Of a stretch of DNA of 64,000 nucleotides, positions 1 through 8,566 are shown piece after piece. Below the pieces are notes generated by a model. That model was not told where the DNA came from. It did no database searches and saw only the letters and a list, made by a program, of their open reading frames with translations. The DNA lies in assembly GCA_965207025.1 (NCBI GenBank), contig OZ242258.1, forward strand, positions 2,604,001 through 2,668,000. The letters are read 5' to 3'. Made by a program: the position numbers and the translations under genes. Position 1 is the stretch's first letter; every line of letters begins with the position of its first letter. Origin of the DNA: Bin87 sp034423595 (GTDB lineage: Bacteria; Chloroflexota; Dehalococcoidia; Lucifugimonadales; UBA3495).

Positions 1-1053
1 TTTCATCACGGGCCGGCCGTCGTAGCACACCATCTTGTAAACCATGTCGCAATACGGGGCGTCGGCGGACACACCGACGCGGGTGCCGACACCGAACATG
101 TCGATGGGCGCGCCGCCCTGGATCAATCGCTCCAGCTCGTACTCGTCCAGGCCGCCGCTGGCGACGATGCGCACGTAGCTCAGGCCGGCGTCGTCCAGGA
201 TGCCGCGCACCCTCCGGCTGAGATCATCGAAGTCGCCTGAGTCCAGGCGCACGCCGGTCAGGCGATACCCGTCCGCCTCCATTTCCTTTGCCACGTCAAC
301 GGCGACGTGGGCCGCGTTGATGGTGTCGTAGGTGTCCAATAGCAGGATACTGCGGTCGGGGAACCGTCGAGCGTAAGCGCGAAAGGCTTCGGCCTCGTCG
401 TCGAAGCTGGTGATGTACGAGTGGGCCATGGTGCCGGTGGGCGGGATGCCGTAGCGCCGGGCGGCCAGAACGTTGCTGGTTGCGCCGAAGCCCGCCATGT
501 AGGAGGCGCGCGCCATCCGCAAGGACGCCTCGGATCCGTGGGTGCGGCGGGCGGCGAAGTCTGCCAGCGGGCGCCCGTCCGACGCGTCCACGCAGCGGGC
601 CGATTTGGTCGCCAGCAGGGTCTGGTACTGCACCTGGTTGATGACGATGGTTTCGGCGAGTTGGGCCGCGATGACGGGCGCGGTCACTTCCAAGACCGGC
701 TCATCGGTGAAGAAAAGGGACCCCTCAGGCATAGATCGCACGCTGCCGGTAAACCGGAAGTCGCGCAGGTACGCCAGAAATTCCTCAGTGAAGACGCCGG
801 TGTCGCGCAGATAGTCCACGCTGGCGTCGTTGAAGGACAACGCTGCCAGGCAGTCGAGACCGTCATCCACGCCGGCGGCAACCAGATAGCCCCGGTCGGG
901 CGGGTATTCGCGCACGTACAGGCTGAAGGTGGCTTCGCCGTCCATCCCTTCGGCGAAGTAGGATTGCGCCATGGTCAGCTCGTAGAAGTCGGTCAGCAGG
1001 CCGATATCGCCGGCCGGTAAGGGAAGGTAGGGCTGTTCGATCCGGTTGGCCAT
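1..1053 (-). CDS. pncB: Nicotinate phosphoribosyltransferase, C-terminus cut by window edge
   Basis: Cytoplasmic NAD-salvage enzyme joining nicotinate and PRPP to give nicotinate mononucleotide. The frame is open from the ATG at 1053 to base 1, giving 351 codons without a stop, so the end of the protein lies outside the window. The N-terminus carries the family signature GLLTDFYELTMAQSYF near residue 18. Further along are GTMAHSYITSFDDE, LLLDTYDT and the phosphate-binding strand VRLDSGDFDDLSRRVR, followed by IVASGGLDEYEL and FGVGTRVGVS. Transcribed divergently from rph with a gap of about 135 bp that should hold both promoters. Family assignment is firm. Confidence 0.93.
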   Translation of the reverse strand, partial: MANRIEQPYLPLPAGDIGLLTDFYELTMAQSYFAEGMDGEATFSLYVREYPPDRGYLVAAGVDDGLDCLAALSFNDASVDYLRDTGVFTEEFLAYLRDFRFTGSVRSMPEGSLFFTDEPVLEVTAPVIAAQLAETIVINQVQYQTLLATKSARCVDASDGRPLADFAARRTHGSEASLRMARASYMAGFGATSNVLAARRYGIPPTGTMAHSYITSFDDEAEAFRAYARRFPDRSILLLDTYDTINAAHVAVDVAKEMEADGYRLTGVRLDSGDFDDLSRRVRGILDDAGLSYVRIVASGGLDEYELERLIQGGAPIDMFGVGTRVGVSADAPYCDMVYKMVCYDGRPVMK

Positions 1054-1187
1054 GGCAGTCTGCTACCGCCGGCAGGAAACGCTGCGTGAGTGGTTCGCCG
1101 GCTGGAAGTGTCCGCATTATCGGGCGGGCCGGCAACGGTGTCAAACGTCGGTTACACTGTCTGCATCACTGTTGAGGATATGCCAAT

Positions 1188-1916
1188 ATGAACAGTCCCA
1201 CCATCCGCCACGACGGGCGGGCGCGCGATCAGCTGCGCCCGGTGCGCATCACGCCCGGCTGCCAACCCTATGCCGAAGGCTCGGCCATGATCGAAATGGG
1301 AAACACCGCGGTGCTGTGCGCCGCGTCGGTGGAGGAAGATGTGCCACGATGGATGCGCGGGCGCGGCACGGGCTGGGTCACCGCCGAGTATGACATGCTG
1401 CCCCGGGCCACGTCATCACGCCGTCGGCGCGACCGGGACTCAGGGCGCACCGCCAGCCGATCCCAGGAAATCCAGCGGCTCATCGGACGCTCCCTGCGCG
1501 CCGCCGCGGATCTGCCGGCGCTGGGCGAGCGGGCCATCTACCTGGACTGCGACGTGCTACAGGCCGACGGAGGGACACGCACCGCCGCCATCACCGGGGC
1601 GTACGTGGCTTTGCATCTGGCGATGCAGGGGTTGGTGGACAGTGGGCGGCTGGAGCAAGTCCCCCTGCATTGCGCCGTCGCCGCCATCAGCGTGGGGCTG
1701 CACGACGGCGAGTTGTTGCTGGACCTGGACTACGCCGAGGACTCCACCGCCGACGCCGATTTCAACATCGTGATGACCGACGCCGGGGATTTGGTGGAGA
1801 TACAGGGTACGGCAGAAGGTATGGCTTTCCCACGCCACCGGGTCGGCGAGGCGCTGGCGCTGGCCGCGAGAGGGATGGAGACGTTATTTGGGGCGCAGCG
1901 GGGGGCGGTGGGGTGA
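1188..1916 (+). CDS. rph: Ribonuclease PH
   Basis: Phosphate-dependent 3'-5' exoribonuclease that trims tRNA precursors; the family forms a hexameric ring in the cytoplasm. At 242 residues it has the usual RNase PH length. Visible family motifs are RPVRITPGCQPYAEGSAMIE near the N-terminus, GWVTAEYDMLPRAT, the RNA/phosphate-binding stretch GRTASRSQEIQRLIGRSLRA near residue 90, LDCDVLQADGGTRTAAITGA, and the C-terminal VEIQGTAEG. The ATG at 1188 is the natural start because the N-terminal motif follows directly. The 3' end overlaps the convergent brnA gene by 33 bp. Confidence 0.95.
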   Translation: MNSPTIRHDGRARDQLRPVRITPGCQPYAEGSAMIEMGNTAVLCAASVEEDVPRWMRGRGTGWVTAEYDMLPRATSSRRRRDRDSGRTASRSQEIQRLIGRSLRAAADLPALGERAIYLDCDVLQADGGTRTAAITGAYVALHLAMQGLVDSGRLEQVPLHCAVAAISVGLHDGELLLDLDYAEDSTADADFNIVMTDAGDLVEIQGTAEGMAFPRHRVGEALALAARGMETLFGAQRGAVG

Positions 1917-2270
1917 TGCCTCGATGGCTGAGCGGAGTGTATCGTTGATGCGCTTTTGCCAATCGGGTCCGCTTTCGAGGAAATGGGCCAGCACGTCGGT
2001 ATCAAAACTCACGTTGACTTCCCACTTCTCCAGCCCCTCCTGCTTGCGCCGGCGGCGTAGGCTCTGAGCGACCAGGTGGGGATGGACTTCAATCGCCGGC
2101 CTCGCCCTCGCAAACCACGCATCATCCAGCTCAAACGTGTCAGGGTCGCGGGCAATGCCCACGTTGATGGCGGTATCTTCACCATACTTTTCTGCAATCT
2201 CGCTGAAGGTCAACTCGCTGACCGCGAGCTCGTCAATTTGCGTTTGAGTCAATTCCGTAGGTTCGAGCAT
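1884..2270 (-). CDS. brnA: BrnA-type antitoxin
   Basis: Predicted antitoxin of a type II BrnT/BrnA pair; BrnA proteins bind and neutralise BrnT and repress the operon through a C-terminal DNA-binding region. The start at 2270 is chosen because GGAGG lies 9 bases upstream; an upstream ATG at 2291 has no such site. The core DPDTFELDDAWFARARPAIEV followed by an RRRRKQEG stretch and VNVSFDTDVLAHF is the normal BrnA pattern. The start lies inside the 3' end of brnT, as is usual in these operons. A second, truncated brnA lies at 46267-46390. 128 residues. Confidence 0.82.
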   Translation of the reverse strand: MLEPTELTQTQIDELAVSELTFSEIAEKYGEDTAINVGIARDPDTFELDDAWFARARPAIEVHPHLVAQSLRRRRKQEGLEKWEVNVSFDTDVLAHFLESGPDWQKRINDTLRSAIEASPHRPPLRPK

Positions 2271-2517
2271 ATCTTCTTTCCTCCCGGGCATTAGCCTTGC
2301 GCAAACTGATGATCCGGATATTATCGCCTCGTTCAGCATACACGACGACGTGAAGACGCGAACCAATATAGCCGATGGCTAACCACCTCATTTCTCCGTA
2401 ACGGGGGCTGGGACTTTTTGAGGCAGTGTTCCATTGGAAAAGTTCAACCTCTCCAAAGTCCAGTTCATGCTTCGACAAATTTTCCCGACGCTTATCCTCG
2501 TCCCACTCGTAAGGCAT
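2233..2517 (-). CDS. brnT: BrnT-type ribonuclease toxin
   Basis: Predicted RelE-fold ribonuclease toxin, first gene of the brnTA operon. At 94 residues it has the family length. It opens with YEWDEDKRRENLSKHELDF, the BrnT hallmark (W-D-x-K-x-x-N-x-x-K-H-x-x-x-F), and ends with RIISLRKANAREERRY, the family's conserved arginine-rich end. It overlaps brnA by 38 bp, so translational coupling is likely. The operon sits between rph and the inserted GHKL gene, a stretch with other signs of insertion. Confidence 0.86.
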   Translation of the reverse strand: MPYEWDEDKRRENLSKHELDFGEVELFQWNTASKSPSPRYGEMRWLAIGYIGSRLHVVVYAERGDNIRIISLRKANAREERRYARTYGIDSNAN

Positions 2518-2569
2518 ATTTGTTTATCTCTTGGGTCTTGACGTTACCAGTGGTAGCACAAAAACCATT

Positions 2570-2686
2570 CTAAACCACCTCTGCTCCTTCTGCATCCAGC
2601 ATGGTCAAGCCGTGGCACAGCTCGCGCAGGGGTTCCTCGACCTGCGCGCGGTCGCCGACTACCAGGATGGTTAGGCGGTTGGTCCA
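2570..2686 (-). pseudogene. Detached 3' end of an M16-peptidase gene
   Basis: On the minus strand this piece reads TNRLTILVVGDRAQVEEP, continues to LDAEGAEVV and then a stop. It matches the last roughly 37 residues of the intact M16 peptidase at 4712-7369, which read TNRLTILVVGDREQVEEP and end LDAEGAVV. The DNA match is about 80 percent by eye, so it is a diverged copy, not a fresh duplication. It has no start and lies just downstream of the GHKL gene. The simplest reading is that the GHKL segment entered the 3' end of the peptidase gene and displaced the old end. Confidence 0.8.
2658..2683. repeat. 26-bp direct repeat, left copy
   Basis: A 26-bp block beginning actaccaggatgg and ending cggttggt is identical here and at 4797-4822. 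The two copies bracket the GHKL segment and lie at the same position in the M16-peptidase 3' end and its detached copy. This is what an attachment-site-like crossover, or homologous replacement inside the gene, would leave. No integrase gene is visible nearby. Confidence 0.8.
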
Positions 2687-2694
2687 CCGCAGAT

Positions 2695-3675
2695 TCATCC
2701 GGATGGTTCCCCTGTATCGCCAATCGCCAGGGAATCGATTACGGGCAACAGAACCGGCGCAATGAATCGTGTTAGCCGGTCAACAGTACTGGGGAGGTTC
2801 TCTGTGAGCGATTCATCCGTCTGTCCGTCCTCCACGTTGACATTGCCGCCGCTTAGTTCTCCGCGAATTATCGCCAGCGCCAAGAACACGGTTGCAGTAG
2901 AGAAAGCTTTACGGGCTGCTGCTAGAGGCTGGTTCTTTCTGCGGCTGTGGTGGTGGATATACTCATTGTCCACGTTGACGAAGAAATCCCAAGATTTTCC
3001 TGCGGAGGCATTAGACGAATCAACTGCGATACGGACGGCCGTTTTGCTGTCGAATGGTCCCATCGCGTGGGATTCCCATTCATTCTCGTACACCTCATAG
3101 ATATTCGGAGACGCGACGGCTTCGGCTCCGCCGCGTTCTCTGTTGCCGCCACCTCCACCGCCTCCGGTTATCGGTTCAATGATGTTTACTTTGACCGAAT
3201 TTTCCAGGCGATCAACGCGAGACTCATCGGCGATAGCGACAGCGAAGTCGAAACTGTCGCCCGGCTTGATGAGCGAAGGCGGCAAAGTACCCGTATCCCA
3301 ACGAAAACGAGCGACGCCGTTTGTGGGGCCGGTGCGGTCCCAATAGTTAGTCCACTCGCTATTCATAAACAGCTCTTCAAAATCACGGCGGGCTATGCTG
3401 CTGCAATCAACTGTCACCAGCAGGTCATTCGCCAAATAACTTTTGCGCACACTTTGGCGACTGAAAAAGCGCGTCGGGTAGGATGCGTGCAATTGCCCGT
3501 TATACAAGAACAAGACCCCATGCCGGGCGGTACGATGGCTGCGGTAAGCATCCGGCTTAAAGGCAAAAACGCGAACTTTCACCTGATGTGAGCCGACGCC
3601 TAGATCAGCGCTCTGCGGGAAACCCTCTGAGTATGCCCCGCGCGCCGCGGAAATTTTCGTTAGCGCTGTAGCCAC
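2695..3675 (-). CDS. C-terminal half of a GHKL-type ATPase protein, frameshifted
   Basis: This frame continues the protein begun at 3605-4672. It contains VKVRVFAFKPDAYRSHR, HGVLFLYNGQLHASYPTRFF, SYLANDLLVTVDCSS and FEELFMNSEW. From memory, these blocks follow the ATPase domain in large uncharacterised GHKL proteins. A glycine run and the block IYEVYENEWESHAMG lie in the second half. The apparent GTG start at 3675 has no clear ribosome site and the two frames overlap by 71 bp, so this is more likely one gene with a one-base shift near 3610-3650 than two genes. The segment between NSEW and the beta-rich tail looks shortened. It ends 8 bp before the detached peptidase 3' end. Confidence 0.6.
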   Translation of the reverse strand: MATALTKISAARGAYSEGFPQSADLGVGSHQVKVRVFAFKPDAYRSHRTARHGVLFLYNGQLHASYPTRFFSRQSVRKSYLANDLLVTVDCSSIARRDFEELFMNSEWTNYWDRTGPTNGVARFRWDTGTLPPSLIKPGDSFDFAVAIADESRVDRLENSVKVNIIEPITGGGGGGGNRERGGAEAVASPNIYEVYENEWESHAMGPFDSKTAVRIAVDSSNASAGKSWDFFVNVDNEYIHHHSRRKNQPLAAARKAFSTATVFLALAIIRGELSGGNVNVEDGQTDESLTENLPSTVDRLTRFIAPVLLPVIDSLAIGDTGEPSG

Positions 3676-4672
3676 GGCATTCGTACAATTTGACCGGCAG
3701 CGCTGGCTCTGCCAAAGCGATTTCTATGCGGCGGATTAGTCCACCACCATCGCCCGGCATTATGATGCTGGAACTGGTTCCCTGCCAGCGATATTCATAC
3801 AGCTTGACCAGTGAGCCATACTTGGCGGGCCTACTGTAAGGCCCCTGCCGGTCAGGGAAGATTGGATAGCTTTCCGCGGCGAACGACAATACTTCCCCGT
3901 ATTTGGAACTATCAGAACGTACCGGGGCAAGGTACTGAAACACCGAACTACGGGAATCGTTGGAAGGCTCAATGCGCCTGACAATGGTGAAACCCCATTC
4001 CTGCGCCCTGGTAGATGAATTCCCGTTCAAAATGGCCGGGTTGCGACGCGAGATAATCAATTGGAAATTGTAATTCTCACTGCAATAAGGGAGCGCGCCG
4101 GTAGCGCCCATATTGAATTTACCCTGTACAAACCGGGTGCGTATCTTGTTGTTGCGGTGCAGAGACAGGAAAGTATTGGGAAAGTCGTTGGGCGTTTGTC
4201 CTTCGCCATTGTCGGTGATAGTCAGGGACGGACGAGCGTTACGGGCGCTGCGCCGCCCTTCCGGGCGCGCGCCAGTGGCTGTCACTGTTATGAAATCACC
4301 TTCTGAGTTGAGCTTGGCGTCAGTCCAATTGGACAAACGACCGCTGCGATCAGGGTCAAAGGAACTGCCGTCGCCAAAATAACGATGTACAGCCTCACGA
4401 ATTGAATCTGGAGCTTGCGGCGACTCTGGATCTTCACCACGTTGCAGACATTCGTTGGTCAAGCGGGCGTCGATAGCATTGACAACCTTTTCCACCAGCG
4501 CAGCCACGGCCTCGCTCTGCTGGTTACCGATAGTACCGTAGTTATTCTCGAGATCACCATACGGTCGCCACGCCGGAGGATTATCCCAATAGCCAGCTTC
4601 CTTGAGCGTCTGGACGATTACTTTTTCACTTTCAGCAAGCAATAACTTGTCGCACAGTGATTTAGGATCCAT
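3605..4672 (-). CDS. N-terminal half of a GHKL-type ATPase protein
   Basis: Carries the Bergerat ATP-binding fold shared by gyrase B, Hsp90, MutL and histidine kinases. Visible motifs are the N box EKVVNAIDAR (E61, N65, D68), the G1 box ITDNGEG (D154, G156, G158) and the G2 box GKFNMGATGALPY (residues 184-196). No kinase phospho-acceptor domain or membrane segment is seen. The protein stops at residue 355 shortly after LYECRGYSANENFRGARGI, where the next frame takes over, so a frameshift is likely. The biochemical role is unknown. The position, an insertion into the 3' end of a housekeeping peptidase gene, fits accessory cargo. Confidence 0.72.
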   Translation of the reverse strand: MDPKSLCDKLLLAESEKVIVQTLKEAGYWDNPPAWRPYGDLENNYGTIGNQQSEAVAALVEKVVNAIDARLTNECLQRGEDPESPQAPDSIREAVHRYFGDGSSFDPDRSGRLSNWTDAKLNSEGDFITVTATGARPEGRRSARNARPSLTITDNGEGQTPNDFPNTFLSLHRNNKIRTRFVQGKFNMGATGALPYCSENYNFQLIISRRNPAILNGNSSTRAQEWGFTIVRRIEPSNDSRSSVFQYLAPVRSDSSKYGEVLSFAAESYPIFPDRQGPYSRPAKYGSLVKLYEYRWQGTSSSIIMPGDGGGLIRRIEIALAEPALPVKLYECRGYSANENFRGARGILRGFPAER

Positions 4673-4711
4673 GCGAGACTCCGGAAGACTATTCTCAGAA
4701 GTGCCCGGATT

Positions 4712-7369
4712 TTAAACAACCGCTCCTTCCGCATCCAGCACGGTTAGGGCGTAGCCAAGACTGCGCAGGGGTTCTTCCACCTGTTCGCGGTCGCCTACTA
4801 CCAGGATGGTTAGGCGGTTGGTTGCCAGGTACTCGGCGCCGACGCGGTGGGTGTCGGCGAGGGTGACGCCGGCGAGCCGTTCCTCGAAGGTGCGGAAGTG
4901 GTCGTCGGGGAGATTGAATTGAGCCAGCGTTACCAGCTGTCCCAGCAGTTGCGCCGGCCGCTCGAATCCGGCGGGGTAGCCCAGGCGCAGCCCGTTTTGC
5001 GCGTTGTTCAGCTCGTCAGTGGTTAGAGGTCGTTTGCCGCCGATGTCGGCGAACTCCTTAAGAGTCTCGACCACCGCCTCCCGGGTAACGGCGGTCTGCA
5101 CGCTGCCGCCGGCCGACAACAGGGACGGGGCGTTGTACCATGAAATCCCTGAGTTATAGCCGTAGGAGTATCCCTTATCCTGGCGCAGATTCTGGTTGAG
5201 GCGAGCTGAGAACTGACCGCCGAATGCGTAATTCAGCACCGACAGCGCCATGTGGTCGGCATGGCTGCGTTCGACCAGCGGCATACCGGCTCGGATCACC
5301 GACTGAGCCGCGCCCGGTTTGTGAATCAGGTAGATAAATGGCCCGTCGCCATTGTCCGACACGCCGCCGGCGCCGATGCCTGCTGCCGGCGCCACCGGCG
5401 CTTGCCAATCACCGAAATGTGATTCAGCGGCGGCGACTGCATCATCCAGCGAAATGTCGCCAGCGACCAGCAAGCAGAGTCGGTCGGGACGCAAGGCCTG
5501 GCCGTGTCGGTCAACCATGTCCGCCCGCTGCACGGCCGACACCGTCGCCTCGTTACCCAGGTTGGAATGCGCGTAGGGCGATCCGGAGCCGAATACCAGC
5601 GCCCCGAAGTTAGAGTCGGCCAGGAAACCCGCGTCGTCCTTGGCCCGGCGCAGGTCGGTCAATCGCTCGCGGCGCACTCGCTCCAGCTCGTGCTCAGGGA
5701 AGTTGGCGTTGCGTGCCACATCAGCGGCCAGGCCCAGCGCGTGCTGCCAGTGTCGTCCTAAAGTCTCCGCAGTCAACAAGGTGAGTTCCTTGCGCGCCTC
5801 CGTGCCCAGCCGCGACCCGATGTGCTCGAAGGCAGCGGAGATTTCCAGGCTGCTGCGGTTGGTCGTGCCTTCGTCCATCATGGCTACCGTGAACGAGGAG
5901 AGGCCCGGCAGACCGGCGGGGTCTCCGGTGGCTCCGGCCCGCGCCAGCAACGCGAAGGACACCAGCGGCAAACCCGGTTTGTGGGCGACGACCACCTCCA
6001 TGCCGTTGCCCAAGCATCCGCGCTGCGGCATCGGCGGGACGAACGACGGCGTGGGGCCGCCGACCGGCTGTATGGCGCGGTCAACTATAACGGATGCCGT
6101 GGACAGCGGTCGTTCGGGATACACTCGCATCCGCACCTGGCCGCTGCTGAAGATCTGCCGGTGGGCCCGCAGCACGTCATCGCGGGTAACCTTGCGGTAG
6201 TCATCCATTACACGGTTCAGTCGATCCGGGTCGCCGGTGAACGTGTTGAAGTAGTTCAGCGCGTCGGCGCGGCCGCCGAATCCGCCGACGCGAGACAGAG
6301 TACGGTAGTGCTGCATCTCGATGCGGTTGATGGCCCGCTCGAATTCTTCGTCCGTGGGCGGTTCTGTGGCAATGCTCGCGAGCACCTCCTCGGCTGCCTC
6401 CTCCACCTCTTCCAAGGTATGACCCTCGGCGGGGGTCAGCTCCATGCGGAACTGCCCGGCAATCTCGGCGGCGTAGTAACTCACGGACGCCGACTGTGCG
6501 ATCTGCTTTTCGTACACCAGCGAGCGGTACATGCGGCTGCTGTGTCCATCGGACAGGATGGCCCGCAGGATGTCGCTGGCGTCATCGTTTCCCGACAGGT
6601 TGGCCGGCGCAAGCCATACCGAGTACAGGCGAGGCAGCGTCACCCGGTCGGTCATCTCCAGGTCAACGCGGCCGGCCAGGGGCGAGTCGGCGCGGGCGAT
6701 GCGGCGCACGGCCGGGCCGGGGTCCAAGTTTCCGAAATACCGTTGCGCCAGATCCAGCGCCTCGTCCGTATCAATATCGCCGGCGATGGCCAGGCTGGCG
6801 TTGGATGGGGAGTAATAGCGGCGGAAAAAGTCCTTCACGTCGTCAAGACTGGCCGCGTCCAGGTCTTCCTGGGATCCTATAGTCATCCAGTGGTAGGGGT
6901 GCGGCAGTGGGAAGAGGGATTGCTGGATGTGCCACTGGGCCATGCCGTAAGGCCGGTTTTCGTAGCTCTGGCGCCGCTCATTTTTCACCACGTCGCGCTC
7001 GGTATCGAACCCTTCCTGGTCCAGGGCATCGAGCAGGAATCCCATGCGGTCAGCTTCAAGCCACAGGGCCAACTCCAGGTAGTTGGACGGCACATCCTCC
7101 CAGTAGTTGGTGCGGTCGCCGGTGGTGGAGCCGTTGAGGGTCGCGCCGATCTTCTGCAACGGTTCGAAGTGACTCGCCTTGTGGTGCCTGGTGCCGCGGA
7201 ACATGATGTGCTCGAAGAGGTGGGCGAAACCGGTGCGCCCGATCTCCTCGTCCTTGGATCCCACGTGGTACCACACGTTGACCGCGGCAACGGGAATGGA
7301 GCGGTCCTGGTGCAAAATCACGTCCAGACCGTTGGGCAGGGTATGTTTTTCAAAAGCGATGCCAGCCAT
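4712..7369 (-). CDS. M16-family zinc metallopeptidase (pitrilysin/insulinase type, two-domain)
   Basis: Predicted zinc peptidase of 885 residues with both M16 halves in one chain. The inverted zinc motif FAHLFEHIMFRGT gives H50, E53 and H54; the third ligand is E131 in KNERRQSYENRPYG, about 77 residues later as the family requires. The second half (from about residue 450) starts MEVVAHKPGLPLVSFALLAR and keeps the family C-terminal glycine/tyrosine stretch DKGYSYGYNSGISWY. No signal peptide is evident, so it is probably cytoplasmic or exported by another route. Its last codons are duplicated at 2570-2686. Confidence 0.92.
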   Translation of the reverse strand: MAGIAFEKHTLPNGLDVILHQDRSIPVAAVNVWYHVGSKDEEIGRTGFAHLFEHIMFRGTRHHKASHFEPLQKIGATLNGSTTGDRTNYWEDVPSNYLELALWLEADRMGFLLDALDQEGFDTERDVVKNERRQSYENRPYGMAQWHIQQSLFPLPHPYHWMTIGSQEDLDAASLDDVKDFFRRYYSPSNASLAIAGDIDTDEALDLAQRYFGNLDPGPAVRRIARADSPLAGRVDLEMTDRVTLPRLYSVWLAPANLSGNDDASDILRAILSDGHSSRMYRSLVYEKQIAQSASVSYYAAEIAGQFRMELTPAEGHTLEEVEEAAEEVLASIATEPPTDEEFERAINRIEMQHYRTLSRVGGFGGRADALNYFNTFTGDPDRLNRVMDDYRKVTRDDVLRAHRQIFSSGQVRMRVYPERPLSTASVIVDRAIQPVGGPTPSFVPPMPQRGCLGNGMEVVVAHKPGLPLVSFALLARAGATGDPAGLPGLSSFTVAMMDEGTTNRSSLEISAAFEHIGSRLGTEARKELTLLTAETLGRHWQHALGLAADVARNANFPEHELERVRRERLTDLRRAKDDAGFLADSNFGALVFGSGSPYAHSNLGNEATVSAVQRADMVDRHGQALRPDRLCLLVAGDISLDDAVAAAESHFGDWQAPVAPAAGIGAGGVSDNGDGPFIYLIHKPGAAQSVIRAGMPLVERSHADHMALSVLNYAFGGQFSARLNQNLRQDKGYSYGYNSGISWYNAPSLLSAGGSVQTAVTREAVVETLKEFADIGGKRPLTTDELNNAQNGLRLGYPAGFERPAQLLGQLVTLAQFNLPDDHFRTFEERLAGVTLADTHRVGAEYLATNRLTILVVGDREQVEEPLRSLGYALTVLDAEGAVV
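4797..4822. repeat. 26-bp direct repeat, right copy
   Basis: Partner of the block at 2658-2683, identical over all 26 bases, and lying inside the C-terminal coding sequence of the intact M16 peptidase. Outside the block the two copies agree only partly, so the perfect stretch may mark the crossover. Confidence 0.8.
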
Positions 7370-7487
7370 AAATCAGCGTTCTCCGGTGGGGGGCGAGGCG
7401 GGAGTATGGCGGGTATTGTAGCATCGCCGGAGCGCGGGGGCCGCCGGCCGGGATGTGTTATGATTGGGGAGCGAGGATGGAACGATT

Positions 7488-7850
7488 ATGGCCACGCGCG
7501 ATGTACAAAACAGTGAGGCCAATAGCAGCGGCAAACTGGCGCAGAGCAGAGGACTCGGCTGGTTTGCGGACTTTGCTTGCGAGTTGAACAAGCTCTCGCT
7601 GACTTTAAACCGTACCTTTATTGTCATTGGCGCCCTAGTGCTAGGCGCTGCTGCAGTGTCTTATTGGGGCGTCGATACCGGGCGCCAACATGTCGCTACT
7701 GGCGCAGCTGTGGTATGGGCCATGGCAATGCTCGCCTGGGTTGCTGTTTCAGGGTATATGCTTTGGACAGTGGCCGTTGGACTAGTCAGGTGGCGGAACC
7801 GGCGACGAGCAGTTGAGGCTGACCAACTTACAGGTAGCGGATCAGGATAG
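7488..7850 (+). CDS. Small membrane protein of unknown function
   Basis: About 120 residues starting MATRDVQNSEANSS. A start at 7488 (ATG preceded by GAGG) is preferred to a TTG at 7464. Two hydrophobic segments are evident, roughly FIVIGALVLGAAAVSYWGV and AVVWAMAMLAWVAVSGYML, followed by a basic tail WRNRRRAVEAD. The layout suggests two membrane helices with both ends in the cytoplasm. No family recognised. Divergent from the M16 peptidase and overlapping the convergent small membrane gene by 23 bp. Confidence 0.55.
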   Translation: MATRDVQNSEANSSGKLAQSRGLGWFADFACELNKLSLTLNRTFIVIGALVLGAAAVSYWGVDTGRQHVATGAAVVWAMAMLAWVAVSGYMLWTVAVGLVRWRNRRRAVEADQLTGSGSG

Positions 7851-8067
7851 ACACCATCCAGATGATGATTGCGATGGCGGAGCCGACGCCAAAGATTGCG
7901 TTGATCAGCCACCGGGAGATTGCGGGAAAGGGGAAATCGTCATCCAGTGTTTCGCGCACTCCCTGCCTTAGCATCCGCAAAGTTAGCACTGAAAGTACAA
8001 ACAAAGTTATCTCTATACGCAGAGATACCGGCAGAGGGCCCAATAATTCTGACAGTATTCCTTCCAT
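7828..8067 (-). CDS. Small two-helix membrane protein
   Basis: 79 residues with hydrophobic stretches SLRIEITLFVLSVLTLRML and INAIFGVGSAIAIIIWMVSI separated by a charged linker RQGVRETLDDDFPF. Likely an inner-membrane protein. Convergent with the preceding membrane gene. The ribosome site is weak, so existence is moderately supported by its protein-like composition only. Confidence 0.45.
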   Translation of the reverse strand: MEGILSELLGPLPVSLRIEITLFVLSVLTLRMLRQGVRETLDDDFPFPAISRWLINAIFGVGSAIAIIIWMVSILIRYL

Positions 8068-8149
8068 AACGGTTGCTCTTGCCGGCGGATTATACCGGAA
8101 CTCTGCTCCGAGTCGCCGTTGCGTCTGTCGCAGAGACTGAGGTTCCCCT

Positions 8150-8533
8150 GTGCTTTACGAAGTTGGAGTGGTTGCCGACGGCAACAGCCCTATGGATCTC
8201 AACCGGGTCTTTGATCTGCTCACCGATCCGCAACCACTGTTGCGGATCGTCGCGCCTGATCCCATGGGCAACGATGTGTGGTGCGACGTTACCGGATGGG
8301 AGAATGGCGCGCCCTGTCCTGCAATGGCCGCGCTGTCGGAGGATTCGGGCGAAGGCGTGATCATGCTGATCTACGGCGGCGAGGACGGCATAAGACTCAA
8401 GCCGGCCGATGATGCTTCGGGTTGGGACACAGAATCCGCGAAGCAGTGGGGGGAAGCCTGCCTCATGCTGGGCAGCGACGTGGAGATCGAGTACGCGCCG
8501 GCCGGTTGGGATTTCTCCCAGCACCCGCACTGA
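8150..8533 (+). CDS. Hypothetical protein, 127 residues
   Basis: GTG start at 8150; an internal ATG gives MDLNRVFDLLTDPQP. The composition is that of an acidic globular cytoplasmic protein with no membrane segment or signal peptide and with well-spaced tryptophans (VWCDVTGWENG, GWDTESAKQWGE). No family recognised. The opposite strand is also open here, but its arginine/histidine-rich product is less protein-like. Convergent with the aldo/keto reductase. Confidence 0.5.
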   Translation: MLYEVGVVADGNSPMDLNRVFDLLTDPQPLLRIVAPDPMGNDVWCDVTGWENGAPCPAMAALSEDSGEGVIMLIYGGEDGIRLKPADDASGWDTESAKQWGEACLMLGSDVEIEYAPAGWDFSQHPH

Positions 8534-8566
8534 GCATCATCCCCGCATCTATAGCGTGCGCCGGCC

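Noticed and set aside
421..1020. Long open frame antisense to the nicotinate phosphoribosyltransferase
   Set aside because: The minus-strand frame has clear family motifs through its whole length; the opposite product is an arginine/glycine-rich shadow.
5822..7516. 564-codon frame antisense to the M16 peptidase
   Set aside because: It lies opposite a gene with an intact HxxEH site and arises from high GC codon bias.
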